This document shows, piece by piece, positions 46,201-57,100 of a DNA stretch of 64,000 nucleotides (position 1 is its first letter; each line of letters starts with the position of its first letter). This DNA is from Dyadobacter sp. NIV53 (GTDB lineage: Bacteria > Bacteroidota > Bacteroidia > Cytophagales > Spirosomataceae), in contig NZ_CP081299.1 in the NCBI RefSeq assembly GCF_019711195.1, positions 4,870,501 through 4,934,500 of the forward strand. Reading direction: 5' to 3'. A program made the translations under genes and the position numbers. The notes under the pieces were generated by a model. That model was not told where the DNA came from and made no database searches. It worked only from the letters and a program-made list of their open reading frames with translations.

Positions 46201-46412
46201 TTCGCGAGTTCAATCTGGCGTTCAACTGCACCTTCTCCATCGATCGACCTTAATGCAATATTGATCACTCCGCCCACATACTGACTTAAAACTTTCGCTA
46301 CCTCACTTTTTTCAACAATAGTTTCTTTAATGAAAAATTGCTGTTTATCAATACTTTCTAATTTGGACGAAATCAGTTTGGTGATGAGTTGTTCGTAAAG
46401 TCCTTGTTGCAT
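43269..46412 (-). CDS. PLD nuclease-SF2 helicase-DUF3427 protein
   Basis: The 1047-residue product has three parts. A phospholipase-D-like nuclease domain (about 120-260) has HAKSYLFF and GSSNLS, one HxK half-site. An SF2 helicase follows with AATGTGKT (about 345), IIDEVHHIA (about 440), LGLTATPERMDG and QQLGRGLRLSEGK. The last part is DUF3427 with SYIRQRETDKSILLCVRER. This domain set is found in scattered bacterial genomes, often in genomic islands, and may be a DNA-targeting defence enzyme; this role is inferred. The family length agrees (about 1000 residues). It is possibly cotranscribed with DUF4304/DUF3885 genes. Confidence 0.88.
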   Translation of the reverse strand: MQQGLYEQLITKLISSKLESIDKQQFFIKETIVEKSEVAKVLSQYVGGVINIALRSIDGEGAVERQIELANKIIRLLREELSNTEFEDNLIEVNGRILNAVFSKIDASFSDFDKHLKEITPYTCLGQSELFTGSNVGVSMESELRKEILSADKIYFLVSFIKWTGIIIFKKELEEFTRRGNQLRVITTSYMGAIDLKAVEFLAGLPNTQVKISYNTENERLHAKSYLFFRDTGFHTGYIGSSNLSRSALTSGLEWNLKVTTQEVGHIIDKFAKTFETYWQDSEFENFQLGEHNEKLKIALKRQKNKDLNGPASFFDLKPFPFQEEILEKLETERSIHNRNRNLLVAATGTGKTVISAFDFKRFLKSKPNAKLLFLAHRKEILQQARATFAGILRDNNFGEFWVDGQEPDRYEAVFASIQTLNNKIEDLLLSESYYDFIIIDEVHHIAAKSYRPILDKFKPKILLGLTATPERMDGADILDDFCHTIAAEIRLPEALNRKLLCPFQYFGISDSIDLSSAFWQNGRYLPSELTKIYTNNDIRVGEIINHCKNYLTDYEDVRALGFCITKEHASYMAEKFLLAGLKAEYLVSGNEREELRSTIKSKFLKKEINYLFVVDIFNEGVDIPELDTVLFLRPTESLTVFLQQLGRGLRLSEGKECLTVLDFVGNARPEYDFEGKFRALIGKTNTSTKEELERDFPHLPLGCSIVLEKKAKEFILQNIKLATQLNSKQLVNKIVNYKHQTTLPLTLKNFTEFYHIPIQAIYKRGTWSRLCFFANQIADFSSVNELEIKRAIERKWLCCNSYSYLSFILKLARNNFQINVTDFNESENLMLTMLHYDVWQTSGGAENLQDSIKKIGENPTLVNEIIEVLEFLIDKIAHLEVEIDLPYAQPLKVHSRYTKDQILAAFGDNTFERKSSNREGVANLPYKNTELLFVTLEKTEQNYSPTTLYDDYAVSEKLFHWQSQNEARPEMGKGLSYIRQRETDKSILLCVRERNKDEFGNTIAFVFLGLANYQDHYGSKPMSIHWELQEPIPHYMWKETAKMAVG

Positions 46413-46444
46413 GAATTAGAAGGGGAAATTTTGGAAGCCAAAAG

Positions 46445-46711
46445 CTACAACAAATTCACCCCAAAGCCAACCCAATATACGCCAGATGATGCTTCACATG
46501 CCAGATGGACGAGGTCAAGGCTTGTTTTTGGTTGAACCAAATTTTCCGGACCGGGTGAAAGTAAGTGATATTCGGTAATTGCTTTCTTCATCCGGAAATA
46601 CTGAACAAACAGCATGTCAGCCACGTGGTGTACAATATAGCTGAAAAAGTCTTGCCACGAATACACTAATGTGCACGAACAATATCCAAGAAATTCGGAC
46701 ATTCGTTGCAA
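46445..46711 (-). pseudogene. Possible decayed gene fragment upstream of the helicase
   Basis: The 499-bp gap 46413-46911 has one frame on the minus strand with plausible codon use: FFSYIVHHVADMLFVQYFRM, then KKAITEY. After this point another frame looks better (HPVRKIWFNQKQALTSSIWH followed by VKHHLAYIGLALG) and together the two would read as a hydrophobic, His-rich protein. I see no clear start or known family. A frameshifted leftover is the likeliest reading. The rest of the gap is AT-rich promoter region for the L,D-transpeptidase gene. Confidence 0.3.
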
Positions 46712-46911
46712 AACTTTTCAGCCAAAATTATAATTCATTATAAGCTAGTAATCAACAAGTTAACAAACATATCTGGAAGACTCAAAACCCACTCCCGGAA
46801 CCATTTTTGGTTAACATGCTGTTAGTCAATGTACCTTCGGAAGATTAATTTCTTCCACCTCCTACTTCATAAATTAGTGAACCGTAAAAAGTCTCAATTA
46901 AACGATTCGTA

Positions 46912-47697
46912 ATGACAAAAGTTCAGGTTGTATTAGTGGCCGTAATAGCGATTATCAGTGCCTCTTTCGGCTTTCAGCAAATTAACACACTTCCCCATTC
47001 TATATCCGTTCAGTCAGATTCTTTAACAAAATCCGATTCCATTGTTCGTCCCGAGTGGGCGGTTCTTTATGATTCTCTTCACCTGGAAGAAAAGGGATTA
47101 TCCGAAAAAGCTTTCCGTTATGCCTGGTTTGGTTTCCAGAAAATGAAACTGCATAATCCAATTCTGGCTATTGCAGATTTCAGCCAATCGTCACGTAACA
47201 AGAGATTATATGTGATTGACCTTCTGAAGAAAAAAGTCCTGATGAATACTTACGTCGCACATGGAAGAAATTCGGGCGAGGAGTTTGCCAGGAAATTTTC
47301 CAATAACAATTCTTCCTTTGAATCCAGTCTTGGTTTTTACAAAACATTAGGCACTTACCAGGGGAAACACGGACTTTCGCTCAAACTGGAAGGCGTGGAA
47401 AAAGGGATTAACGACCGCGCTTTTGAAAGGGCGATCGTGATGCATGGTGCTGATTATGTGAGCGAATCGTTCATAAAAAATACCGGAAGACTTGGCAGAA
47501 GCCAGGGTTGTCCTGCGGTATCAATTATGGACAGCAAAAAACTGATCAATATGTTATATGATGGTGCCGGCCTTTTCATCTATTCCATGGACCAGAAATA
47601 TTTTAAGTCCTCGCAATTATTATCTGGTTTAACGCCTTTGGAGGAAAATCATACTTTGGGTACACCTGATCCGGCTTTGTATACATCTTCAAAATAA
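46912..47697 (+). CDS. Murein L,D-transpeptidase catalytic domain protein (YkuD_2 type)
   Basis: The 261-residue product has an N-terminal signal segment (VVLVAVIAIISASFG). The catalytic domain includes LYVIDLLKKKVLMNTYVAHG, IVMHGADYVSESF (conserved His) and GRLGRSQGCPAVS with the active Cys near 199. This is the YkuD_2 form of L,D-transpeptidase, acting in the periplasm on peptidoglycan (3-3 cross-links or lipoprotein attachment). Its last 49 bp overlap the end of the convergent gene for a second L,D-transpeptidase, an unusual tail-to-tail pair. Confidence 0.9.
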   Translation: MTKVQVVLVAVIAIISASFGFQQINTLPHSISVQSDSLTKSDSIVRPEWAVLYDSLHLEEKGLSEKAFRYAWFGFQKMKLHNPILAIADFSQSSRNKRLYVIDLLKKKVLMNTYVAHGRNSGEEFARKFSNNNSSFESSLGFYKTLGTYQGKHGLSLKLEGVEKGINDRAFERAIVMHGADYVSESFIKNTGRLGRSQGCPAVSIMDSKKLINMLYDGAGLFIYSMDQKYFKSSQLLSGLTPLEENHTLGTPDPALYTSSK

Positions 47698-48851
47698 AGT
47701 AAATCACCTTTTTCATTGCAATCGGCTCCCAGATAAAGCAGGAATACCGGAATCCTTCTTTTCAGTTTATGCCATTTAGGAGGAACAGAAACGGTATCAG
47801 GCTCAGTCAGAAAATCACTTTTCAATAATTCGGTACCTGCCATAAAATTGGCAAGCTCTGTGGGATGTTGCACACGCACACAGCCATGGCTTCTCCAACG
47901 GTTGTTTGTACTAAAAAGGTAGCGTGCGTTAGTGTCGTGTAAATAAATAGCAAGCGGATTTTTGATCTCCACTTTCAGCAATCCGAGCGAATTATCCTCC
48001 CCTGTTTCCTGACGAAAACGGTATGGAAAGTTTTCTGCTGATAGTTCATCCCAATCAATTTCTTCCGGATCGACGGCTTCCCCTTTTGAATTGATTAGTT
48101 CAATCCGGTTATTAGCCATATAGTCTTTACTCGCCTTGGCTTTTGGCAGAATCTCTTTGATGGCAATGCTCTTGGGAACATTCCAGTATGGATGCGTAAC
48201 GATACTTGTGGCGTAGGTATCAATCGTAGGCGTAGGTGTATCGCGTTTTCCCACAACAGTCCGCATGGTAATGGCATTGTTTCCGGAGGAATCCATCCCG
48301 GTAAGATAAGCGCCCCTGATATTGACCATCACCAGTCGCGGGGCATCCTTTGACTGCCTGTGTATCCAACGGTACGCGTTCAGTGATTCGGCCACAACGG
48401 CGGCACTGTCTTTTTTGTTTTCCTTCAACAAACGTGCGTAGTGTATTTTGAGATTTCGGTAAACCGGATAAGCCGGTTCAAGCAATTCGAGCACTTTCTC
48501 TATGGATTGTCCTTTTACAAGTTCTTCCGCAGCCGAGCGCAGCACGGCAGTATCTGCCTGAATCTTCTTTTCCGTATATCTTAATGATGGTTTATGGCCA
48601 TACGCGGCTTCTTCCAGTAGAGCAAATACGGGCGCGTTATCCTTTTGGACAGCGAATTTGTCGGTATTGATTCCTGCTGCTAAGGCGTACTCAAGAATCT
48701 TCGAATAATTTTTTTCCTGACTCAGAGTTGCTGTCAATTCCTCACGGCTCATCTGCTTCGGATCCTTTTTACAGGACTGGATAATGGCAAGCGAAAACAA
48801 AATTAACAGGGGAATATATCTTGATCGGCCAAGGCCTGATAGCATTTGCAT
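47649..48851 (-). CDS. L,D-transpeptidase, YkuD/YcbB type, lipoprotein
   Basis: The 400-residue product has a lipoprotein signal (FSLAIIQSC, Cys about 27), then an all-helical domain with peptidoglycan-binding features (ELLEPAYPVYRNLKIHYARL) as in YcbB/LdtD. The YkuD domain follows: VVGKRDTPTPTIDTYATSIV and WRSHGCVRVQHPTELA with the active Cys near 323. The His-x14-17-SHGC motif is present (YLHDTNARYLFS before it). It forms 3-3 cross-links in peptidoglycan. It ends tail-to-tail with the other transpeptidase gene, overlapping by 49 bp. Confidence 0.92.
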   Translation of the reverse strand: MQMLSGLGRSRYIPLLILFSLAIIQSCKKDPKQMSREELTATLSQEKNYSKILEYALAAGINTDKFAVQKDNAPVFALLEEAAYGHKPSLRYTEKKIQADTAVLRSAAEELVKGQSIEKVLELLEPAYPVYRNLKIHYARLLKENKKDSAAVVAESLNAYRWIHRQSKDAPRLVMVNIRGAYLTGMDSSGNNAITMRTVVGKRDTPTPTIDTYATSIVTHPYWNVPKSIAIKEILPKAKASKDYMANNRIELINSKGEAVDPEEIDWDELSAENFPYRFRQETGEDNSLGLLKVEIKNPLAIYLHDTNARYLFSTNNRWRSHGCVRVQHPTELANFMAGTELLKSDFLTEPDTVSVPPKWHKLKRRIPVFLLYLGADCNEKGDLLYFEDVYKAGSGVPKV

Positions 48852-49084
48852 TTTAGAGAGTTTTTGGTCTGTGCCGGTATATATAAAATTGTTGTGCTAA
48901 CCACTTTGCAAAACGCTAAAAAGAATTAAAGTGCTATGAAATAATACATTATTATAATTTATGACGAATAAAACAATGACAGGATCGTTATAAGTGTAGA
49001 AATAATTGAACAGAGTTTAGAACGATTGTATGATAATTCCTCTAAAAATATCATTAACTTCATTCAACAAAACTTTAAGAAATC

Positions 49085-49732
49085 ATGCACAAGAGCAAAC
49101 CTTTTATAGACCGCAGAGATGCCGGCTTTGAACTTGGAAAACTTTTAGAAAAAAAATACAAAGGAAAAAATGCTTTGGTATTGGGAATTCCCCGCGGCGG
49201 GGTTGAAGTTGCCTATGATATTTCTAAAATATTAGACGCCGAACTTTCCGTAGTAATCAGCAAAAAACTGCCTCACCCCGACCAGCAGGAATTTGCTGTT
49301 GGAGCTGTATCCGAGGACGGATCATTGTTTATTAATTCGGCAGGCAGAAAGCTAAGCGAACATACATTGCAAAGGATCATTGATGAACAGTTTAAGGAAA
49401 TCAAAAGCCGGATCCAAAGGTTCCGGAATGGCCAGCAATTGCCATCCATGCTGAACCGTTGTGTCATTATTGTGGACGATGGCATTGCAACAGGTTCTAC
49501 CATTGTACCAGTGTTAATGCTTTGTAAAAACAGGAATGCCGCGAAAGTGATCGTCGCTGCACCGGTATCAGGTTTAACCTATGTAACAGAAATAACATCT
49601 CTGGCTCATGAAGTAATCATTGCAGAAAAGCCAGAAGATTTTTATGCAGTCGGTCAGGTTTACAGGGATTTTCACGAACTGAGTGATGAGGAAGTATTGC
49701 TCTTACTGTCAGACGAATATATAAAAAGCTAA
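49085..49732 (+). CDS. Phosphoribosyltransferase-like protein
   Basis: The 215-residue product has the type I PRTase signature near residue 125-140: CVIIVDDGIATGST. The N-terminal ALVLGIPRGGVEVAYDISK and the loop VVISKKLPHPDQQEFAVGAV are typical of the group often annotated as phosphoribosyltransferase with erythromycin-esterase or dienelactone-hydrolase partners. The substrate base is unknown. It is a monocistronic gene with a clean ATG and 233 bp of gene-free upstream DNA (48852-49084). Confidence 0.88.
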   Translation: MHKSKPFIDRRDAGFELGKLLEKKYKGKNALVLGIPRGGVEVAYDISKILDAELSVVISKKLPHPDQQEFAVGAVSEDGSLFINSAGRKLSEHTLQRIIDEQFKEIKSRIQRFRNGQQLPSMLNRCVIIVDDGIATGSTIVPVLMLCKNRNAAKVIVAAPVSGLTYVTEITSLAHEVIIAEKPEDFYAVGQVYRDFHELSDEEVLLLLSDEYIKS

Positions 49733-49828
49733 TGGCCAATACACCTACCGTTATTTAGAATTTATTCGATATTAAGATCATAGATTGGATTTTATTTCAG
49801 CTAATTTTGAGGTAAATCTAAATCCTCT

Positions 49829-52800
49829 ATGAAACAAAATTACTGCGTTTTTATATTTCTGCTTCTTTTATCATTACGCGCTATAGCTCAAATCCCATCC
49901 ATTACTAATGTTTATCCGGAAACCGCCTGTCTGGGGGCAGTTCATAAGATCCAGATGTCGGTTAACGGCGAATTTGCTAAAGACAATCAATTTACCGTAC
50001 AGGTAAGGCAGAATGAAACTTCTCCGATCGCCTACACAATTCCTGGTATGCTTAAAGATGGCAAACTGGAAGTTGTTCATAAGGATTCGACCTTATCACT
50101 ATATCAGAATGTGCAGTTAAGAATTGTATCTTCTTCGCCCAAGGTTGAAAGTGCGTGGGTTATTTTCACAATCAATTCCAAAGGATTTATACAGCTTACT
50201 CTGGCTGATTCCGATACAATAAATGCCGGCGACGACCTTACAATTAAATTCACCACATTCAGTTCAAGCAGTGTTCAGGTATTGCTGAATAACGGCTCTG
50301 AATTCAGCATATCATCCTATGCCGAAGGTACTTTTGAGACTTATCACCAGATAGGCGCCGATAAATCAGATCCTTTTTACATTGTTCAGGCTAATAATAT
50401 TTGCGGGGCCATGAAAACCAGCGGACAAGCAATAGCAGTTATTAACCCGGTTTCCCTGCGTACCACATCTGTATATCCCTCCTCCACCTGTGAAGACGGG
50501 GAAATCAGGGTTGGATTTTCAGTTTTAGGTACGGCTTTACCGGCACAAACCAAATACAGACTGAGATTTACCGTGTACGACAGTGATCTGGGCAGCTTCA
50601 AAATAGCCGAAGCGCCTGCTGAATTAAAAGGAAATGCATTGGTAGCGAGGTTTCCCCAAACTTTAAAAATCACCAGCCGAAGTGTATATAAAATTAAGAT
50701 ATTAGCTGATAATCCGGCCGTTTCCGGTGCTTACACAGATTATGACTTTTATGTTTACCCCAAGGCAACAGCACTCTTTAACACGCCAGGTAAATCGATT
50801 AATGTTGGTGAAAAAGCTACAATTGGTGTAAGTTTTACAGGTTTATCGCCCTTTTCAGCCGAATTGCAGGACGGAACAACCATCTCAACAAGTTACAGCA
50901 GAGACTACATGGCCGATGTAAGGCCTGATAAAACAACTACCTATACCATCAAATCATTCACATCTGGCTGCGGGCAAATCACTCCGCCTGCGACACAGAA
51001 AATGGTAGTTACGGTGAATCCGGGGATTTTCCTGGAAACCGATGGCGGACCGGAAATATTTTGTGCGGGATCTGTGGTAAAAGTAAAAATGGCTGCCAAT
51101 GTTGACCTGAACGCCGCCACTTTTACTGTCAATGCAATTTTTGCCAATGAAACTGCTTACTCCTTCCCTGCCAAACGATCCGGCGATTCCCTGGAATTTA
51201 CAATCCCTTCTCTTCCTGCCAATACTGACCCTTTACTTAGTTATGACGGAATAATTGCATGGAACATCACCACACTAAATCCTGCGTTAAAATCAAATAA
51301 TTCAGATAAATATGTGGTACAAAGCATGCCGGGAATGACACTGCTTGAACACAGTAAACTGAACTATAATACACCGTCCCAGGCTTCGTTCGGCTATGCT
51401 CTGAATGGAAAAGGGCCATATAAAATTGAAGATGCGGATAAAATTATCTACGATACGGAGGGTTACGAAATATGGTATCCTTCCATTTATGTTAACAGAA
51501 CAAAGGATTTTAAATTAAGATCAATCAGCAATTCATGCTTTAAAAACGAAACCTTGCCAACAGTCCGCCTGACGCTGGATGTTTCAGACACGCCTCCGGG
51601 ATTATATATGGAGCCGCTGAAACCAACGATTTGCCGTCAGGACAGCCTCGAAATTACATTTGCAAAAACAGGCAGTTTTACGAATGAAAACGTTTTTAAA
51701 ATTGAAGGATACATTGACTGCTGTACATTTCTGACCCTGGCAACGGTAAATACGGAAGGGAAATACAAAGTAAAAATTCCGGCCAGCCAGTTTCATTCCG
51801 CTTATGTTACTTTCAGGATATCCTCAACCAGCCCGGAGGTTTTTAGCGAAAGCTTTCAGGTAAAGATCGAGTCTTTACCTGCTAACTTTAAAATAAAACC
51901 GGTCGGGACTGCCCTGTTGCCCATAGAAACCTGGCAGGATACAGAGGTTGATCTGTCAATTTCTTCTGATGGCGCCGGCATAATTTCTTCATTTATATAC
52001 TCTGACGGTATTTCGGACAAAACAAAGAATTTAAAATCCTATGAGAACAGCGTAAAGGTTTTACCACCAGTTGGGACTACAACCGCCTACACAATTAAAT
52101 CAGCAACAAATGAATGCGGAACTGTACCGGTTAACCTCACCACCTATATACGAACGATACCTTACCGGATTATTATAAACGCAGCAGAAAATGCCAGGAC
52201 ATCCAATTTTTGTCCCGAAGGCAGCCTGGTCATTCCTTTTGTTACCATTGGCAGAAAAGAAATAGATCCGACCTTTTCTTTACAAGTAGCAAAAGAGAAA
52301 AGCACTGAGTTTATTACGCTGGTCAGGGATCAGTCATCCCATCAGTTTATCACTACGGTTCCTGCCACACTTGAACCGGGCAATTACCAGCTCCGGGTTA
52401 TATCTTCTGATGGTGCCTTTTCAAACATTATAAATATACAAATAGGAGCAATTCCCGGCGCTACCATTACCTCAGACCAACCGCAGCCAATTACGCTATA
52501 GTGGGGACAGTCCTTGCCTTTAAAAATAAATTTTACAGGCTCCGCACCCTGGACGGTCGTTTACGAAAACAGTACCAGGCTGACAACCTCGAATAATCCG
52601 GAAACGAGATCGGTTTATATGGACAGAGGGCAGGAATATTCAATAAAAACGGTTTATAATAGCTGTGGTTATGGTACAGTTTCAGGAAAAGTACTGGTAA
52701 AGGTTACACCGCAGATCAGCTTTTTTTCGGATGTTCAGCAAGTATGCGATGGTGCCGATCTGACGGTCCGGTACCAGGTTTTGGGAGATGCAGTCATCGG

Positions 52801-54088
52801 TACTGATTATCTCCGTTTTGAATTGGTTAATACACAAAACCAGAAAATTACTGTTCTTGATTCAACACGAAACCAGTCAGGCAGCATTTTACTTAAAATC
52901 CCAACCGGCCTAAAAAATAATGATTATCAGATAAGGGCAATCATCAGAAGTATTAATCTGGCGACCGTTCTGAAAATGGATTTTAACACGAAACCAAGTG
53001 TTACGATCAGCGGGAATACGACAATAAACAGCGGGGAAAATGCGCAGTTGCTTATTCAAAGCAACAGTTCAGTAAATGAAGCCATAAATTATAAACTTTC
53101 TAACGGCGTTGCGGGTACTTTTTACGGAGGGTCGGGTAACAGTGAGTATTTTATTAAGGTAAATCCTGCCACAACAACCACTTACACGCTTGCTTCTGTA
53201 TCTAATGTCTGTGGTGAAGGAAAAACTTCCGGCAACGCAACTGTGGAGGTAAATCCAGCCAGCGAAAGAACTATTACAGTAACCGGCTTATCGTCGGTAG
53301 ACAATTTTGGGTTGTGTTTGGGAGATACAATTTTAATAACCTACTCACAGAAAGGCAATTTTACGGCAGCCAATATCATGACCGCTCAGATCTCGGATTC
53401 GACAGGTAAAAATTTCAGGCCTGTTGTTACAGTCGGAAACATATCACCTTTGAAAGCCGTAATTCCAACCGACCTGTTTATTGGCAAAAAATACCGGATA
53501 CGCGTAGCAGCCTCAGATGCCGGAACAGGAAGCGGTGCTTACGAATATCCGATCACCGCAAGTCCGAAAGCAAAAGCCCGTTTCCCGTCTGAATCGGTAT
53601 TGTATGACGGAATAACCAATCCTAAAATAATAGTTTTACTCGAAGGAGGAGATTACTGGCAATATGAATTTGGTACAGATTTAAACATACAATCAAGAAG
53701 TACTTACAATTCTTCTGATACCATTACACTGTCCAAGGCAGCACCAAGCCAGTTTTTCAAATTATTCAGTGTTTCCAACCAATGCGGACCCGGGATTATC
53801 GAAAATCCGTTTATCGTAAAAGTGGAAGTTATTACCGGTGAGCCGGCATTAATAGAGTCAGGAGTCGTTATTGCACCCAATCCGGCTCAGGATTATTTAA
53901 TGTTAAAATTTGATCATGCATTACCAAGGAACATCCGGATGGTCAATATGTTTGGCATTCCGCTTATTTCTAAATCCACCAAAGCAAAAGAAGATTCCGT
54001 AGATATAAGAAATCTGTCAGCAGGAATTTACATCATTGAAATAGAGTATAATGGCAGGAAGTCTTCTTACAGAATTATAAAAAGGTAG
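49829..54088 (+). pseudogene. Giant secreted T9SS-sorted protein, cut by an in-frame amber codon
   Basis: A signal peptide (FIFLLLLSLRAIAQ) starts a sequence of repeated Ig-like segments, each ending with motifs such as TTYTIKSFTSGCG and TTYTLASVSNVCGEGK. At 52499-52501 a TAG interrupts the frame after QPQPITL. The same frame continues from the next codon (WGQSLPLKINFTGSAPW) to 54088 with a C-terminal sorting domain (APNPAQDYLM ... SAGIYIIEIEYNGR). Ignoring the stop gives 1419 codons, close to the 1417 residues of the intact neighbour. A CAG to TAG change is the simplest cause. If real, the truncated product lacks the sorting signal and would not be secreted properly. Confidence 0.9.
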
Positions 54089-54129
54089 TATCATTCCTCC
54101 GGTTTTATTGATCTGATAAAATAACCCTC

Positions 54130-57100
54130 ATGAAAAAAATTTACCTGCTTGTTTTTATTCTTTTATCGATACCATTCATTGCCCAAGCCCAAAACCCTGT
54201 CATTGTTGTTGGCTATCCCGAACTGGCATGCCTGGGCATAACACATAAAATTCCGGTTACAATAACTGGTGAATTCAAAGCAGAAAATAAATTCGTAGTG
54301 CAGCTTCGCCAGGAAACCTCCCAGGCCGTTTTGGCCGAATTGCCTGCTGTATTAAAAAACGGGGATATGGAGGTTACGTACCGCGATTCAAGCCTGTCTG
54401 TTTACGGTATGCTGCAATTTCGTATTTTATCTTCCTCTCCCAGGATTGAAAGTGCATGGACTAATTTCAAAGTCCACAGTAAAGGTATTATCCGGTTGGA
54501 AGCGGCTGTTTCAAACAGGGTCAATGCCGGGGAAGAAATGCCTGTTAAATTCACCACTTTGAGTTCTATAGAGGTAGATCTTAGTTTAAGCAACGGGGCA
54601 GAGTTTGAAATAACTTCTTATTCTCAAAATCCATTTACAACCTACCATCAGGTTCCGGTCAGCAGTGAAGAACCGCTTTTTATTAAAACCGCGGTCAATG
54701 CATGCGGGCCTATGCAGAAAATCGGACAAATCAGCCCGGTTATCAATTCCACTTCGGTAAGGACAACCTTCGTGAGCCCCCTTAATGTGTGCGAAGATGG
54801 GGAATTGAAAATAGCATTCTCCACAGCGGGTGCACCTTTTACGCCAGAAACCAAATACAGTGTAAGGTTCAGCTCCATAATTGTTACCACACGCGACAGT
54901 TTATTTACAACAGAAGTTCCGGCAGAATTAAAAGATGGCGTCCTGGTTGCCCGGTTTCCACAGACTCTGAACCTCAAAGCTAAAACACAATTTAAAGTAA
55001 TCATACTGGCTAAAAATCCGGAAATAACGGGTGCTGCGGGCGAAGCGATTGTAACCGTGTATCCTAAACCAGCCGTTGATTTTTATACGCCTGATATCAC
55101 AGTCAATGTTAATGAAGAGGCCACAGTCGGGGTTATTTTTAAAGGCATTCCTCCTTTTTCTGCTGATCTGGGCGACGGATCAACGATAACGGCTGATTAC
55201 TCAGGTGAAGTGTATGTGTATAAAATGCCCGAGAAAACGACTTCCTACACCATTAAAACATTTTCCTCTGGTTGTGGAATAACTGATGTAACTTCTCCTC
55301 AGAGTATGGTGGTTACAGTCAATCCGGGAATTGCTGTTATACCGGAATCAAATCCACAGATCCTGTGCGTTGGCAGCACTTCGAAAATACGTATCAAGAC
55401 AAACGGGAATTTTGGGCCGGCAACATCTTATACGGTTCATGCTTTCCTAAGCAGTATATACGAGTACACATTCCCGGCTAACAGAAATGGAGATTATCTG
55501 GAATTTATTATCCCTGAATTACCGGAAAATACGGATCCTTCCCGTATGTATGATAACCTGAACAACCTTTATGTTACCACTGACAATCCCGGCTTTGAAT
55601 CTAAACCCTCCTACATTTACACCATTCAGAGTAAGCCGGTGATGACTTTGTACGAAAACAACAAGTTTAGCTATGATGCGCCGGGTATTGTCAGCATTAC
55701 CTATAATTTGTATGGCAAATGGCCTTTCAGGATTGAAGATGAGCAAGGCAAAATATTTACCATTCAGAACAACTGGTGGGCACCGGAATTTTATCTTGAC
55801 AAAACGAAGGATTTCAAAGTAAAATCGGTTAGTAATGCTTGTTTCAAAACAGAAAACCTGCCTTCCACACGTGTAACTTTGACTAATACAAACCTGCCGG
55901 GACTTTATCTGGAGCCTTTACAAGCAAGTACGTGTTATCAGGACAGCATTAATGTTACCATTGTAGCTCCCGGAATTTTTCAGGATGATAATGTTTTTAA
56001 TATTGAAGCTTATTCTGATTGCTGCAATTTCACGACCGTAAAAACGGTTCGTCAGGGTGGTTCTTACAAGATAAAAATCCCTGCCAGCCAGAACAATTTT
56101 ACTTATCCGGCAACTGTGCGTGTTACATCCACCAATCCGTTGTTTATCAGTGAAACTTATCAGCTAAGAATAGATTCTCATCTCACCAATTTTAATGTCA
56201 ATCCCGTTGGGACGGAGCTTCAACCCGCTTTGATGCTGAAATCTGATGAGCAGACCATAAATTTTAGCGCAACGGGAGGAGGGGTTACCTCACTTACGTA
56301 TTCGGATGGAACCTCAGATAAAAAAGCGGATTTTGAAAATCCGGATAACCTGAGTATTAAAATTTCCCCGGCTGCCGGCCAGACTACCACTTATACACTC
56401 AAGTCGATAACCAATAACTGCGGCACGAGTCAGGCTAATATTTCAACATATATCAAAACGCTGCCATACCAGATTAAAATAACGGATTTTGAACCTTATA
56501 CCAATATTTTTTGCAGTGGCAGTCCGGTCAGTATTCCTTTTGGTATTTCCAATGGCGATGCCGGAAATGCTACATTTTCTCTTCAGATAGCACGGGAAGG
56601 CGATCTGGCCTTCACAAACATAACGAGCGGAGAAACGACAAGAATGTTCAAAACTATAATGCCCGCGAATTTAACAGAAGGATATTATCAGATGCGGATT
56701 ATTTCTTCGGACGGGGGAGTTTCTAATATTGTCAGATTTGAAATTAAAGTAATTCCTTCTGCCAGACTTTCCGTTAACCTGCCCGAACCTGTTCTGGTTG
56801 CCGCTGGTCAGGCCGTTGACTTTAAATTAGACTTTACCGGCTCTTTTCCATGGACGGCCATTTATGAAAACAATACCAGTCAGACTACGTCGATAACGCC
56901 CGATATCCGAACCGTCCGCCCAACAACCGGCCAGGATTTTTCAATAAAAGCAGTTTATAATACCTGTGGTTATGGAATAGTATCAGGTGCTGTGGCTGTT
57001 CAGGTTCAGTCCGGGCTAAATACTGATTCCGATGATTATGCAGCATGTCCTGGCGGAAACTTCACGGTGTCTTACAGCCTTTCCGGTGACGCCGATTTGA

